Assembly (NCBI GenBank): GCA_944472135.2
Contig: OX235265.1
Location: 92,846,984-92,910,983 of the forward strand
Reading direction: 5' to 3'
From: Trichobilharzia regenti
Lineage: Eukaryota; Platyhelminthes; Trematoda; Strigeidida; Schistosomatidae
DNA: 64,000 nucleotides
This document shows, piece after piece, positions 12,801-27,800 of the stretch (the stretch's first letter is position 1; every line of letters begins with the position of its first letter). Below the pieces are notes generated by a model. It saw only the letters and a program-made list of their open reading frames with translations. It had not been told where the DNA came from and made no database searches. The position numbers and the translations under genes were made by a program.

Positions 12801-15800
12801 CCGGATCTTATTTTTAATGCTGAGTGCTGTTGATCCCCTCTACACAGACTTGAGTGAAATGAAAGCTTGCCTTGATTTCCCGATCCTCGCAGCATTGATT
12901 TCCTCGTCGGTTCCGTTCGCCTGTAGTTAAAACGATGCTTTCCAGTTAGGTCGGTATGTGAAGGAGGTTGTTTCTTCCAGATTCCTCCCATTTGTGCTGA
13001 TTATTGTCTGTTGCTGTTGTTACCCAAGAATCTTCATCACCTCTGTTTTCTCTATGTTCACCTGAAGTCCTATCTTTGATGCTTCTTCTGTCGCTTACTT
13101 GTTGATTGTCACTTGCATGTCTTCCAGTTTGTAGGAAATAAGACATACATTATCGGCGAAGTCCATATCCTCCAAGTTTTTTGTGTGGGTCCATTTTATG
13201 CTTGTTTACAGTAGGTCATATTAGGTACTTTTTTCTATGTAGCGTTGCCACACCGTATGTCAGAGAGACAATACAGGACTTTGACATAATTTCAGGTCAT
13301 TTAAATTTACTAATTGTTTCTTTCATTCCCTTCATACTATCTGTCGTTCTACCTACAATTTTGTCAGTGATTGTGTCAAACAATTCGATCATGAGGGAAT
13401 TATATCCAGATTGTAGACATTAGTTGATGTTGTTTTGCTGATATGTTGTTTTACCACGGATCACTGTACTATTTTCATTGTTTAACTGAGCAGTCACCAT
13501 GTATTTTTTTTACATCCTTATTTTCTTGTGTGCTTTGGTTCCTTCCTTGGTCATACTGAGTTTATCTAATCTTTATCTTTTCAAGTGACACTTTAAATTG
13601 TAATCTGGAAGTATTTCAAGAACTTATATGTGTAACATCTTTCAGTCTAAACCTTTTGCTACTCTTACCGATTACTAGTCATTCTTTTAATAGGCTTTCC
13701 TGCACCTCTGTGGCCTTTCTGTTTGAAATATTTACAGTTAAGTTTGCTTCTGATAAGTTGGTGTTATCTGAATATTTAAATGAATTTCTCAACCTTGTTT
13801 TTGTTCAAATTCGTTATACATAGTCTGGATAATAAAAACCCCAACATTCTGGAGTGATAACGTGAAGTAATCTTGCATGAAATATTACGAGTTATAAGAT
13901 TGAATGATATTGGATGGTTGGAGGCGATCGGCCACAGGAAGACTTGGACCTTTGGTTTCATCCTAGTTGGTACTCACCAGTCAGTCAGCAAGGCGTATCT
14001 GCAGCCTTGAAGGAACTCATGTCCCTTCTGAGATTCCAACCTACGTCACCCAGTGAGTGATGCAGTGAGAGACGTTACCACTCAGCTATTCGGGCTCACG
14101 CTTGACCTCCTGTAGGACTGAAGTGGATATTTTGACTGCACACTAGTCAGTGACTAGTGTGGTGTGTCTAGTCCTTTCTTGGGTGCAGAGTGAATTCTGT
14201 CAGTCAGGTTTGCAATGTGGCCACCATTCTAGGTAGCTCGTCTCTGATTGCAGCACTGGGTGACGCGGGTTCGCATCTCAGAAGGGACATGAGTTCCTTC
14301 AATGTTGTAGGTACATCTTGCTGACTGACTGGTTAGTGCCAACTAGCACGAAACCTAGGTCCAAGGCTTCCTGTGGCCGATCGCCTCCAACCACCTAATA
14401 TCATTAAATCAATGTGCACCGTGATGGCGAGCTACCTAGCTTGATGGTGGCCACTTTGCCACCTTGTTTGCACCAGACTTAGGACTAGACACATCGCACC
14501 GGTTACCAGTGGCCGATCAAAGTGTAAGATTTAGTTGTGTGAAATATTCCCGTATCATGAATTAAAAGTCAAGTATTTCATACATTCTTTATTTCATTAT
14601 GAATCTCTCATTGCAGTCTTGCTATCTCCTGTTTACAACATACTACTTTGTTTTGTTTTTTTTTGATGTGGTTTTGTTCTCTGAGCTGGATGGTTAGTTT
14701 GCGAAGCTTTCATCACCTTACTGGGTGACATCTTCAGCGCATACTTCAAATTGATGAAAGCTTCGCAAACTAACCATCCAGCTCAGAGAACAAACCCACA
14801 TCAAAAAAATTATCCACCTGAGCTACAAATCTTCTCTATCATATCTACATACTACTTTGTACTAGCTACTCACCTGACACCTTTTCCTATCCCACACTCC
14901 ACAAATCTATTATGTCTAATCACCACCCTTGTCTCCCATTGCACTCCATTTTGTAGTCGAATTCAGACTAGCACGTTTCTCACACAAATACTACTATCTA
15001 TTTTGACACCCGATAACTGCTTATCTGTAATTCTACGTAAAAATGTATCCTCCGCATAACTGGCCATTATTGTAACGACAACAATTATATTTTATAATTG
15101 CAAAAACATGAAGAAGAGAAATTATTGAGAAGAATAATCTTTGTTCAGATTGACTTTTAAATATTACGAAAATTAAAAATATGAGTTTTCGTAAATAGCC
15201 ATTACATACATAACTAAAACAAAAATGACTCATTCTACTGTGCACAAGGTATGCAGAGTTATTGTTCGGGCTTGAGTGTTTTATTCTCCTGAGCGTCAAC
15301 TTTCTGTGAGAAACAACCAATCATAAGGGTGTGTTTGTTTACTTGAATAAGCTATAATAATGTACATGAAAATATATAAATACTTGTTGATTTCCTTAAT
15401 AAACTATCTGTCTCCTGGCCCTTGTCTTCTCTTGTCACATTTGGTGTCGCTTTCTACCGACAAATCGAAAGCCTATGCCCTGCAGTTTTCTATGGAGACA
15501 TGGATCTTCGGGCAGGACTTCGAGGCTTCTTCGCAGTTGAGTGGCGTTCAAGATCTGTCATCGATGAGGCTGTTACTTGGGACGCTGCTGGGAGGTCGGG
15601 AGAAAGCAGTATATGAAAGTATGAGGCGAAATACCGACGAATGTGCGACAGGGTCAGGCAGGCAGACAGTTTCCAAAGTGGGAAAGACCACATATGGTCA
15701 CTTTGAGATGAGGTTACGCAGACACAATCTCAATGGTAAACAAAGAGAAACAGGTGAACATCAGCGAGCGCCTAGATTCGAGACAACATAGCCCCTAAAA

Positions 15801-18800
15801 TCAACAAGACCGAACCAACTTCAGTCGCAAGTCTTTGTTCCAGTATGAGTAAATGCTTTCACTGTCAACGTCGATGGTTATCTCTGTTATTCTATATATG
15901 AAGCCACTGTGACTTTCACATTTCAAGCCACATTTTCTCTAAAGAAGTTCTCCTCTTCGCTCTAAACACTTGAAAGGAAGTAATGAATACCCGAACAGAG
16001 TATTGAGTTGAAACTGTGGTAACCTCAAGTAGAATCGATTACTCAGCTTAGTAGAGAAACTGCAATGAATATTGACGTAGGTTACTGTTAAGCTAAGAAA
16101 ATACAATAACCAAAAAATACTGAAATACAGTTTACTTGAATGTAGATAGACACCCTTAAAAATTATTATTTTAACAAAGAGTACTCTTTTCGATAACTTC
16201 TTCATCATCAGGCTCTACAGTTATACATCTATCAATAATAGTGAATGAATGAATTAGTGTTATGAAGAACATTAATGTTGCTGTTTAAATAACATCGAAA
16301 CAATAATATTAATAGATTACAGCTCAATAGCATCAACATAACAATACACACTGAATGTCAGAAAGGCAAATTAGGAAAGATAATATTACGAATTTATGAA
16401 TTCATAGTCTCTACTGAAGGCCGGCCCTGGCAGTAGTAGGGGCTGGACTTGCTTCTTTGAAACATAGAGCACTGGTTGTTTGAGGCGAATTGCAATAGCC
16501 TCCGCTGTTTGGAGCATGTGGTAATTCGATGATTTTGGCCATTTATTAGACACCCGTTAGATGATGATAGAGAAGGATTCTTCCACGCTGGCTGGCTGGT
16601 TGGCTGGCTTTGTGGCTGGCCGGTTCGCACCAGACGGTCCAATATCGAACTGTTAATGGTTTTAACTATGCCTTTACTTAGCCATAGTGGGAGATGTTCT
16701 CGAGTGAGCACGAAAAATCAAGTTCCTAGAGCAACGGCCAACATAACTCGCTCCACCACATACGCAGTTGAATTGGTAGATACAATCTGAAGTGTCAAGT
16801 TTAGTCTAGGTACTTCATCTTTCAGTCGAGGTAGTACCATCGGTCGTGTAGAGAATAATACGTGTAGTTCGCCAGCATTAAGAGTTATTTGAACTGGTTT
16901 TCTTAATTTCCTCGTAATTATCTTACTTGGTATATCGCCCTTGAATTGTAGTCGTATATAAAGTGGCTTCTTGTTTACAGATAGTGAGTAGTCCTTTTCC
17001 GCCTCTTTCTTTGTCATGTATTTCTTGATAAATTTTCCGCGATAGCTATTTTTGATCAAAGTATCTTATACAATGCTTAATTTATCTTCAACTGCTTCTT
17101 CTGAGCATATAGTTCTAACTCTGTGGCTGAGGGTCTTCACTAAATTTCTTTTGTACTTTATAGGAACGAAGCTGTAAAAATATGTATATTCTCCTGTCTA
17201 AGTACTTTTTTTTCCATGCAAATTTCTTTTTATGCTACCATCTGGTTTTCTTGTAAGTAGGACATCCAAGAAGGCAATTTAATTCCGCAGAGTAAAGAGG
17301 GAGATGACAATTTTCGACTTGATTGTATTCATGTAAACTAATGTATACAAATTCGACTGTACAGCTGCTTTTGAGAATGAAATCGCCGAAAAGATCCCCA
17401 TCTTTACTGAACTTCTTATTCTTTTCCCTCTAATATCTCAATGAGTATTTTCCACACATGAAAATATCGACAATTTCAGGTTATTTGAATTATTTAACTT
17501 TTAATACATACATCAAAACTCATGAACCCCTGTAATCCTTCTCTTGTCCATATTTCAAAAAACGCTGTCATTCGTATTACTTTTTTTTTTATTTCAGTTT
17601 ATCATGGGATTACTCAGACTAGGCGGTTTGATTCGATACTTTTCTGTACCAATGACATCTGGATTTACTGTTGGAGTAGCTGTACATGTTTTCACAAGTC
17701 AAGTGAAAAATGTACTGGGTTTGAAATTACCTCGCTTCGCTGGAGTATTCACTATTCCCCTTGTAAGTCAGTCTGTAGATACTTTAATTAATTTTTATTA
17801 ACGTTTCATTTGACAGTAATCATTGTCAATTTATATTCATTGGGTATAATCTGTTTTATTTTATATTATATTATTATATTTTATCCCTCATAATAACAGT
17901 AACTATCGTGTATTCACAGTAAAGAACAAAGCTGTTTTGAATGAGACTTAGAAGCCTACCGAAGAAATCAAACGTACAGAGGATAAGTTACAGGATTTTA
18001 TCATGAGTTGACATTGGTTACAAAAGCATTGGAAGTTGTGGCCAGTAGGGAACAGCAGGTCGGATGTGAGGACAAAGACTCACCAATGACACTGGCTAGT
18101 TGTCGCACTATGTCGTGAATTGGCAGAAGCTGGAATTCATGGGCTGCTCATCTGGTTGGATCCAAGTTCCTGAGTGGTCTATGGACTCGCCTTGTAACCT
18201 GAAGGACCCGGTTTCGAACTCTGTTGGTGGATGCGTACTGATAAACAGTCCCAAACTAGGACGAAACACCTGACCGGTACCCCTAGATTTTCCAAATGTT
18301 CTTCAGCTGGTGTCAGCTCATGACGGAATCCTGTGTATCCAGTCAAATCGAAGCCCTGCAAACTAACACTTGAGTATGGAGAATAAATCCATAACCGTGT
18401 TTGTTTTGTTTGTAAAAGTGACTTACGTTAAAATTTCGATGCTGTTATCTTTTAGTTCCAGACATTTAGTCTTCTTCATTGGAAGTTTGACTACAAATTA
18501 ACTTTATTTAGAAAGCTGGGAAGTACTGAACACCCGTCTCATCTTAGTTTAGTACTCTTCAACAGTATGCACACATGATCCCACCGAGGACCGAATCCAG
18601 GACCTTAAAGTAAAAAAGGGAACTTATTGACCATTCATCCATTTGGTAAGAAACATAAGTGTCCACCAAATTCCGGCTTCTTCCAATTCGTGATACGCAG
18701 CTATTGTTACATGACATCAAGTGCCTATCAGTGACAATGTCAACGATATGGCCCATTGGGATACCACTCGTCCTACTGACAGTCAGTCTTCAGAGTTCTA

Positions 18801-21800
18801 CAAAGTATGACATTGTCTTTTTTAAGCAATCCAGGAAAGAATAAGGGTGAATAGTAAAGAAGAATAAGTAAAATACACGAGTTGACAAACTGTAAAAGGA
18901 GGAGTGGTTGGGTTATACCTGAGTGCCTCAACTTCTCAATGTAAAATGTCAGACAAAATATTCTCTTAGAAATCGCTAAGTCATGGGAATACCAAGATAC
19001 TTAACTTCAGACTTCGTTGTTATATCAGTATCATCAATTTTGTAAGGGTCGTAGGAACTAACGGCTTCATTTAACTCTCGTTTACATCGGAAATTGAAAC
19101 TGACAGTCTGACATTTGGAAGGATTTAGTTTAAGGCAGACAAAGACCATTTGCTAACTCCTTGGAAATCTTCTTTAATTCTTCGTTTAGTAACCAAACAA
19201 CCGGAATACATTTTACAATTTTTTCAAGTCAAGTCAATTCTTTCACGTTCACCAGTGGAACATAGGGTTTCGTAGTAATGGCTTAAAGTTTCTGTAGCAG
19301 TGGTGTTTATTTTCACAGTATGGAGCTGCTAGCCTTATGCCCAACCCTTCCACTTTACCAGCTTTATTTCTGACTTAGCCAGGTAAAGGAGTGCGTCGGT
19401 GGCCGAGGTTCAAACTCCGGACCATGTGCATGGCCGGCGAGCTCCCTAACCGCTGCGCCACTGACGCTTTACAGTTTTTGATATGTATCCACATAATATG
19501 TGTGTTTGTTGATGAAAGTCTGTTATATTTTGCTATGTATATATGGATCGATATTCCATTATAATTGACAATATGTTTTTGTCTGTCCACTAACTAAACA
19601 AACATGTCTGACCTTGTTGTCACATGACATTACAACCAATCATGTTAAGACTGTCTATTGATTCGTTCATTTTTGAACATTCGCCCATACACTTGTGTGA
19701 CATTGATTTTCCTTGTTTGGAAAATACAAGTATCATCGTGAACCTGGAGGCTTTCTGATTTCCGCCTTCTTGCCTCAGGACTATTAATTACTCGACCAGT
19801 ACATAACAGTTTTCTAGTTCATTGCAATTTGATTTATTTTTAGTAACATTTCATCAATAACCAATATCAGTTAAAGAACCATTGAAAGTTAGTGAGTATT
19901 TGACGGATGTTTGATCCTACTTTGTGCCTCTCCAGCAATAATTGTATATAACGTTATCATCAGGGGGAAAACCAAGGAACTTCGGGTCTCTAGGTGGACC
20001 TGTCAACCATGTACCCACTGGAACTGAGTTCAACGAATAGTGAGCTCTGAGTCCTGGCAATCCGTAAATGGTCAACGAACTCACTTCATTACCTGGAATT
20101 CTTCGACTTGGTCCTTTGTGTGGAAAAGAGTACGTGTTGTTGGGGCTTCCGAAAACAGAAGGCTGTTGAATACTCTCTGGTTTTGTAGAATATTTGTAAG
20201 CACTCTTAGTAACCCGTGAATACTTGCCTGTAACACAGACTTTATCTGAAAAGGGAACTGAATTCCAAGAATGCCAACCTCGAATATCCACTCTTTTGCG
20301 GTATTTTGCCATTTTCAAGGTGTATTATCCCTATTACGAGCAGCGTATTAGGCAGATATCCAGATTCCTCAATGAAGTAATAAAACAACATGAAAAATCT
20401 TGTCCCCTATGAAATCATCTGTTATTCAAAACATCTTTTGCGAAGTTTATTCTGAATAGGCTGTGATAAAAACAGACGCTAAATGAAACAAAATAAATAT
20501 GATCTCATAGAAAAATTTATAATTAACTGGTCACTATCTATTGATGGTATAAAAAATATTCCCATATAATGAATTAAGAGTCAATCCGAATGAAGAATAT
20601 ACTTTTCAATAATTTCTTCTCTTCAGGTTCTTACAATTATTTCAGGTTAGACCACGGATTGATATCAGAAAGAGAACCATTGAAATCCGGAAAATTAACG
20701 GACAACTGTTTCATCCTAGTTCGGGACTGATCAGCAGTATGCACCCACTGCCATGGCTTGAGCCGAGGACCTTCCGGTTACAAGCAAGCAAGCCTTCAAA
20801 CCATTCAGCCACTGGGACCAAATGCAATGGTCACTGTGTGAATTCTAACTTCTAGAAATTCGTGATTTTAGCATGACCGCTAGCCAATGTCATCAGTGGG
20901 AGCTTCATCCTTACTCCCTATTGAATGAACCTCATTGGTCTTGCAATTATAAAATATAACATTTGTTATATATATGTGTTCAAACTAAGTTCACTTTTAA
21001 CAGTTCGAAAAAGTTTGACCATTGGGCACATGATATTTATCATAATGAAGATCTTTTTGTATTTCCCAATGAATGAATGAAAAACAAAACGATATCGTTT
21101 TTTCATACAAACTGTGATCAAGATTTGACCGGACAGATATCGTTTTTATTGGCGTTTAGCTATTTAATGCAACTAATTGCTTAATAAAACGAGAATTCAC
21201 GAAATCTCAGCGTATATATAACAGAGAGTTAGGAGATGACAAAATAAACTTAGGTCAAGCTAAAAGTACATATTGAAAGTCAAAATAACAATGAATAACA
21301 CTAAACCAAATAACAGAGGTAATATAGTACATCTGCTATGGTATCAAAACAAAATTTACTAACTTGATCATCGTTCCCCAGTATGGGGTGATTTTTTGTT
21401 GTCAAATTGGCTAATTGGTAAAGATATTAAAATCAGGCATAGATTGTTGGATACGATAATCGTGTAAATTTGTAAAAAACAGTGTGCATTTACATTTGTT
21501 ATCGTTACATTAATGGACACATATACTGAGGATACATTTTTACGTAGAAGGACAGATTAGTTATGGAATGACAAAATAAATAGTATTTATATGACAATTG
21601 TTCCAGGCTAAATTCATGGGTCAGCCATTGAGTTGGGTCCCAGTGGTTGAATGGTCTACGAGCTTGTCTTGTAACCGGAGGCTCATGGGCTCAAGCCCTG
21701 GCAGTGGGTGCGTACTGCCGATTAGTTCCAGACTGGAATGAAACAGTTGTCTAGTACTCCCTGATTTTCAATGCTGCTGTAACTGACATCAGCTCGTGGT

Positions 21801-24800
21801 TAAACTCGACAAAACAAATCTAATCCTTACAAATCAACTGTTGAAAATTAATTCTATTACAAAATATTGTGAAATGGGAGACAATGGTGGTGGTTAGTCA
21901 TAATAGGTTTCTACATTGTGGGGTACGAAAAACTAACAATTCAGTTCAAAGTTATGCAAAGGTGTCAGGTGAGTAGCTAGTACAAAGTAGTGTGTGTGTG
22001 AAGAGGATATGGATAGACTGTAATGAGAATTTTATCATGAAATGATCAATTTATGAAATGAAAAGGGAGGAGGCATATATTGAGAAAAGACATGATAATT
22101 TAAATATTCCCATAATGATAATAGCAGAACATGAATTAAACAAACCACTTATTTTCGGTAAGTTTGCATCAGGCTTTATATTTACATAATGCAATATCAG
22201 CCATAAGCATTTGAATTAACATGGTTAATATAATATGGGATCAGGGTTCAGGGATGTGGATCAACTGAACATTCTCCGACGTGGTTAGTTAGATAAAGGT
22301 GTCATAAAGTCAATCAAAAGATCCATGGTGGCACACCTCGTGCGTATGGAGCACAAGACTGACAAAAATTCAGTCTTAACAATTCCATACAAAGTGCCAC
22401 ATCAACTCCTTGGGTTTATACGCCTTCGATTTCTAAGCATTGTTGAAGCGCTTATCATCATAAAATACTGTCAACCTAGTCTCATCGTTCAGAAGACGTT
22501 TGTCCAGTCCCTCTCGCACTAATGGCATCCACCCCTAACCGAGATTAGCTATCTCTCGTTGTGTCACCGGATAACTGTAAATATTATCTTAATATGAAGT
22601 CAATTGGTGGATGGTGACTAGCAGTAGAATCCAAGGTACGCGTTTCGTCCTATTTGAGACTCGCTAGATGGATCTACCTGCATTTTGGTCCAATCAATAG
22701 ACGGGAAATTTTAAAATTGAATAGAACAATTAATGAGACCTATTGCACAACAGGTGGATCCGTGGCCCAGGTGGTTTAGTTGATAACAATTCGGCATTGT
22801 GTTTGAGCCTCGCTGAGAACACCATCACTGTCCTGCTGGGGAATGCAGGTAGATCCATCTAGCGAGTCTCAAATAGGACGAAACGCGTACCTTGGATTCT
22901 ACTGCTAGTCACCATCCACCAATTGACTTCATATTAAGATAATATTTACAGTTATCCGGTGACACAACGAGAGATAGCTAATCTCGGTTAGGGGTGGATG
23001 CCATTAGTGCGAGAGGGACTGGACAAACGTCTTCTGAACGATGAGACTAGGTTGACAGTATTTTATGATGATAAGCACTTCAACAATGCTTAGAAATCGA
23101 AGGCGTATCAACCCATGGAGTTGATGTGGCACTTTGTATGGAATTGTTAAGACTGAATTTTTGTCAGTCTTGTGCTCCATACGCACGAAGTGTGCCAGCA
23201 TGGAACTTCTGATTAACTTTACGACACCTTTACCTAACTAACGACGTTGGACAATGCTCCATTAATTATTTATTTATTTATTTTTGATTACAGCTTGATT
23301 CCACACCGTATTTTTGGTACAGGTATGGAATTTTCAGCATGGATATCGGTAGCCCAAATTTCGCAGGCCGACCATAGATATCAGGTGTGCGTCGGCGTGG
23401 GCTCCAACCCCGGACCACGTGCATGGTTGGCGAGAGTCCTAACCACTGTGCCACCGACGCACACATCCCTAATCTATGATCCCATATTATATTAACCACG
23501 TTAATTCAAAAGAGATAATATCACTAATGATAAGTATGGATAGTATAAATGGAACAATTTGGACAGTGCTGAAGGGATGCTCTAATGAAGGACATAGATT
23601 ATAACGAATAATTGTAATAAGTGTTACAATAAGCAAAACAAAAGAAGAAAAAGGTATAAGGGAAGAGGCATTCTTGTAGAGAAAAAGAAACTTTAATCCA
23701 AGTATGGCCATGTTGGGGTCAGCGTTTGAACGAGTTCTTCTGGATAACGAAACCTTCCTGCACAATTGCTTAGAAATGGTTTCTAGAAATGAACAGAGAC
23801 TGAGTAATAGTCAACAATACAATGGAAGTAAGAGTCTTAAACTCTTTCCTACTTGCTTAATTTGTAATTTCAGTAAGAAATTCGTTGTCATCACTCTCGT
23901 ATGATTCTTCAGTAAATTTAACCAAGTTTTTCTCTTCCTCTCTTACCTCCTTCACACTTATCATCAAGTGGACACAGACATCTTGCTTCTCGTGTAATAA
24001 TAATTTTCACTTTGAATGTTGGTTTGCAGGGGTTTGATCGAATCGTTACAGGATTTCATCATGAGCTGACATCAGTTGGAGAGCAACTCGAAAACCATCT
24101 GGGAGTACTACCAGACAGTAGTTTCGCCCCATTTTGAGATTCTTCATCAGTACGTACACACCGCCAGGGTTGGAACACGGGAACTGTAAGTTACAAGACA
24201 AGCTTGTAGACCACTAAGCTACTGGGACCCACCCGATCCCATAGCCAGCCCATAGATTCCAATTTCTGCCACTTCACGATATAGCGCGACTAGCATGAGC
24301 CAATGTCATAGCCACTAGGACTCAAAAAACGAGGAGGTTTTGGAGTCAAACACCGTCGACGGGTGCATACTTCTGAAGAATCCCAAACTAGAACGAAACT
24401 ACTGTCTGGTTGTCCTCCCACCTGCTTTTCTAATGGTTCTCCAACCGATGTCAGCTCATGGTGAAAAGTTTGCTCCTTATCGAATTTCATTGTTTTAAAT
24501 AAATTTATATATCCCGTTTTCATTCACTTAACAGACTTACGTAGCAATATTTCGTAACATTCAATATGCCAATATACCGACATTGTTACTCTCCGGTGTT
24601 TGTATTACAATACTGGCAGTCTATAAAGATTGGATCAGTCCAAAAGTCATGAAATTTTCGAAAATTCCAATACCAGTAGATTTAATTATTGTAAGTAAGC
24701 GTCTTTTTTTCTTTTCTTGTTGTTGAAATATTCTGTCGTGAATTTTTGTTCACTCTGTATGCCACCAACTCACATTTTATACTTGTAGCATTAAAACCTC

Positions 24801-27800
24801 AACAGGTGAAACTAATTTGCTCAGTGCGAAATATGATATGGTGACAATAAACATGACGTTATAACATTGTTAGTTCAATATTCATGGTCCAATGTCAAGT
24901 GGCATAACAATTAATGTCATATATAGAATAATACATAAGGTGTATAGATTTTGGAAAGGCGTACATTAAATAAAGGATTAGTAGATGAATATAAAATGTT
25001 ACAAATTAGTAATTTTGGATTTAGAATGACCAGTGGGTCAAGTGGAAAAGATTCAGAGTGAGAATAGTAATATTAATAATGATAATAATAATAAAAATAA
25101 TCGTAGTAATAAGGGAAAAGTACATAGAATAACTAAATAAACAAAATAAATCAATGTCTATCCCTCTACTGCCAAGGCATAAGAAGGGGTTGTACATACT
25201 CCTTTTGTACACAAAGGTCTGGCTTAAAGTTATTAATTGCCAAGGCCTCAGTTCTCTCTAGAAGTCTGTAACGAAGAAAACGCCGGAAGTTAGCATGGAT
25301 TCTATATATGATATTGAAATCATGGTCAGGGTTGGTGGAGTGACAGAAGTTGATCAGGTGTTCCAGAATAGAGCTTCACACACACTTCCTTTTTCCCTTG
25401 ACATTCTAAACCCAAAATTATTAATTTTTATATATTTTTTATTTTTACAATATTAAATTCTATCTTATCAAATTTCACACCATCTTATGTAACATTTTAT
25501 ATTCGTCTGGCGTCGGTGGCATAGCGGTTAGAACGCACGCCGACCATGCACATGGTCCGGGGTTCGATCCCCGGCTGACGTACTCCTTTACCTCGCTAAG
25601 CGAGAAATAATGCTGGTAAAGAGGGAAGGTTAGGCATGAGGCTAGCAAGCCCATCCTGTAAAATAAATACTGCTACAGAAACTTCAAGCCATTGGCTTGA
25701 AGCCCTATGTTCCACTGGGAACGTGTAGGAAAAATTATTTATTTATTATTTATATTCGCCTACTAATCTTATAATTATGTACCCCTTTCCAACATCTATA
25801 CACCTTTTGTATTATTCCATATATGACATTAATTATTTTGCCACTTGGCACTAAACTACGATTATAATCACAAATATTTTAATTGCATTTCATACTACTA
25901 TTATTATTTTTTCATGTATTTACACCTTTGACCTAATTCCCTCACCGGTTATAATTTCTTAAAAAAGTTCCATATTCGATAGGTTTATTCCATGTGATTT
26001 GCAGTGACATGGTAGAGGTCGGTTAGATTTTAGATCAATTCAATTCATACGTAATTAAACAAAAACTACAGGAGGTTCAAATGGAAAAAGATGAAAAATG
26101 ACAAGTTCTGACATAATATGATTGTACGCTAATATCTCACTTAATGGAGCTCTCCAGGTAGTTAAGAATGAACTGAACATTGATCCTGAACTCAAAAGTA
26201 AAAGTAAGCTGTCGGTTGATGCGATAATATTAGGTGTTCGGTTATTACTAAGCTCTACTGGATTTGAATTTCAAAATAAACAATATAAACGAACGAATGG
26301 GGTGACAGTGGGATCACCAACCGTAGCAGACATATTTATATGGATAAAGCTCTCCGTGCCATATCTTTGCGTTTCTTTGTCTACCTGTGCAGCCTTCCCA
26401 GCAGGCCCCATACATTGTACAGACATTCCACGTCCCCATTCTTATCATTGCTTTTATCAAGAGAAGACAAATCGGCTGACAGACTTTAAGAAGGCTGGCT
26501 TTCACCAGCCCGCTGTCTCGTTTCGTCTCTCTGATTCGAGCGAAGAATAAGGTTTTTGTTTGAATTTTTCATATTTTTAATATATTTTTATGCGTTGAAG
26601 TTTCCCTAGCAGTTTGATAACTTTTGTGGTGTAGGGTGGCTCACCCCAACCCTCCCTGTTTACCCGGGCTTCAGACCAGCTAGAAAAATAGTCAGCTAGT
26701 TAATTAGACGAGGTTAGCAGGACATAGTGCTTCACCTTATTCCCTGCTTTTACTTTTAAACCATCCCGGTGACTGCCTATAAGCTTCCATTACCTCCTCA
26801 CGCAATCCTTGACACCTCAGCCACGAACGCATGTTCAACTCATCACTTCTTAATCACGTTTCACTCGAGGACCTGATGTGTGATATCCTCCAGTGGTCTA
26901 ATCAACGTGTCGCTGATCCACCTGTCACTCCTTCTACTCATCTGTCGGGAGATAGTTTCTAAGCTGGTTTATTGCCTGAGTTGCTTGTTGAAGATCCTTT
27001 CTGACCAGAGATCTGACTGACCTTCATTATGGAAAGGAGGAGGTGAAGGATGAAAATCTCCAGCAACTTGATAGAGATTTTTATTGTGATGCACTCGCCA
27101 AATCTGTTAACCGCTTAGAAACACTGACTTTTGCGGTGAAAATTCAGATCTGGTTTCTCTATAATGAGTGCTTAAATCACATTATTAAAGCTTTAACTTG
27201 CACTTTCAATCCCGACTTGCTTTAACATTATCATTCTTGACACCTATCGCCGAGACAGTGTTTCCCAGGTAAGTAAAGGTAGTGGTTTGCTTTAGATTTC
27301 TCCTGCTGATGGTGGTTGATGCTTGTTGTTGTTGGCAGTCAGGTGTCTTCATCGCCTCGCATGAAGTCATATCTTCTCTGCTGCAGCTTCTTCTATTAAC
27401 TAGCTGATTTCCCCTGTAGACCTCCGACTTTGCCTGACATTAGACATGTATCACCCACGTTCCAGAGTCTCTTTGTTTGTCCAACATATACTAATCCTCT
27501 CGTAGCGCACTTATAATCTCTTGCACAATTTGGTCCACCACAGTTAGGCATATCATCGCTGATATTTGGCAGTTGTACTTTACTCCTCAACACCATTCGT
27601 CGTAACAAATCTTCAAATACACAAAGTTCATGACCACTTATTTTATGGGAGCCCGGCTTAATTCATCGATGACATATGCAGTTAAACCAGCTTTTCCAAT
27701 ATCCATTTATAACTGTCCTAACTGAGTAACTGACTGTTTACACGCCTGCTCAAAACAGAATTTATTTGTACAAAAAATTAAATTAAACTATTTTAGGTAT

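Noticed and set aside
13181..13423. Hydrophobic 80-codon ORF
   Set aside because: No splice context, no family, and AT-rich sequence easily gives hydrophobic frames.
15360..15791. 143-codon ORF as an intact host gene
   Set aside because: It begins inside an LTR and continues into internal retroelement sequence with a frameshift.
16180..16210. A hammerhead at the PLE end (minus strand CTGATGA...GAAA with AGAGTACTCT)
   Set aside because: Core words and a palindromic stem III are present, but stem II does not close properly and copies at 44900 and 56010 do not conserve the core.
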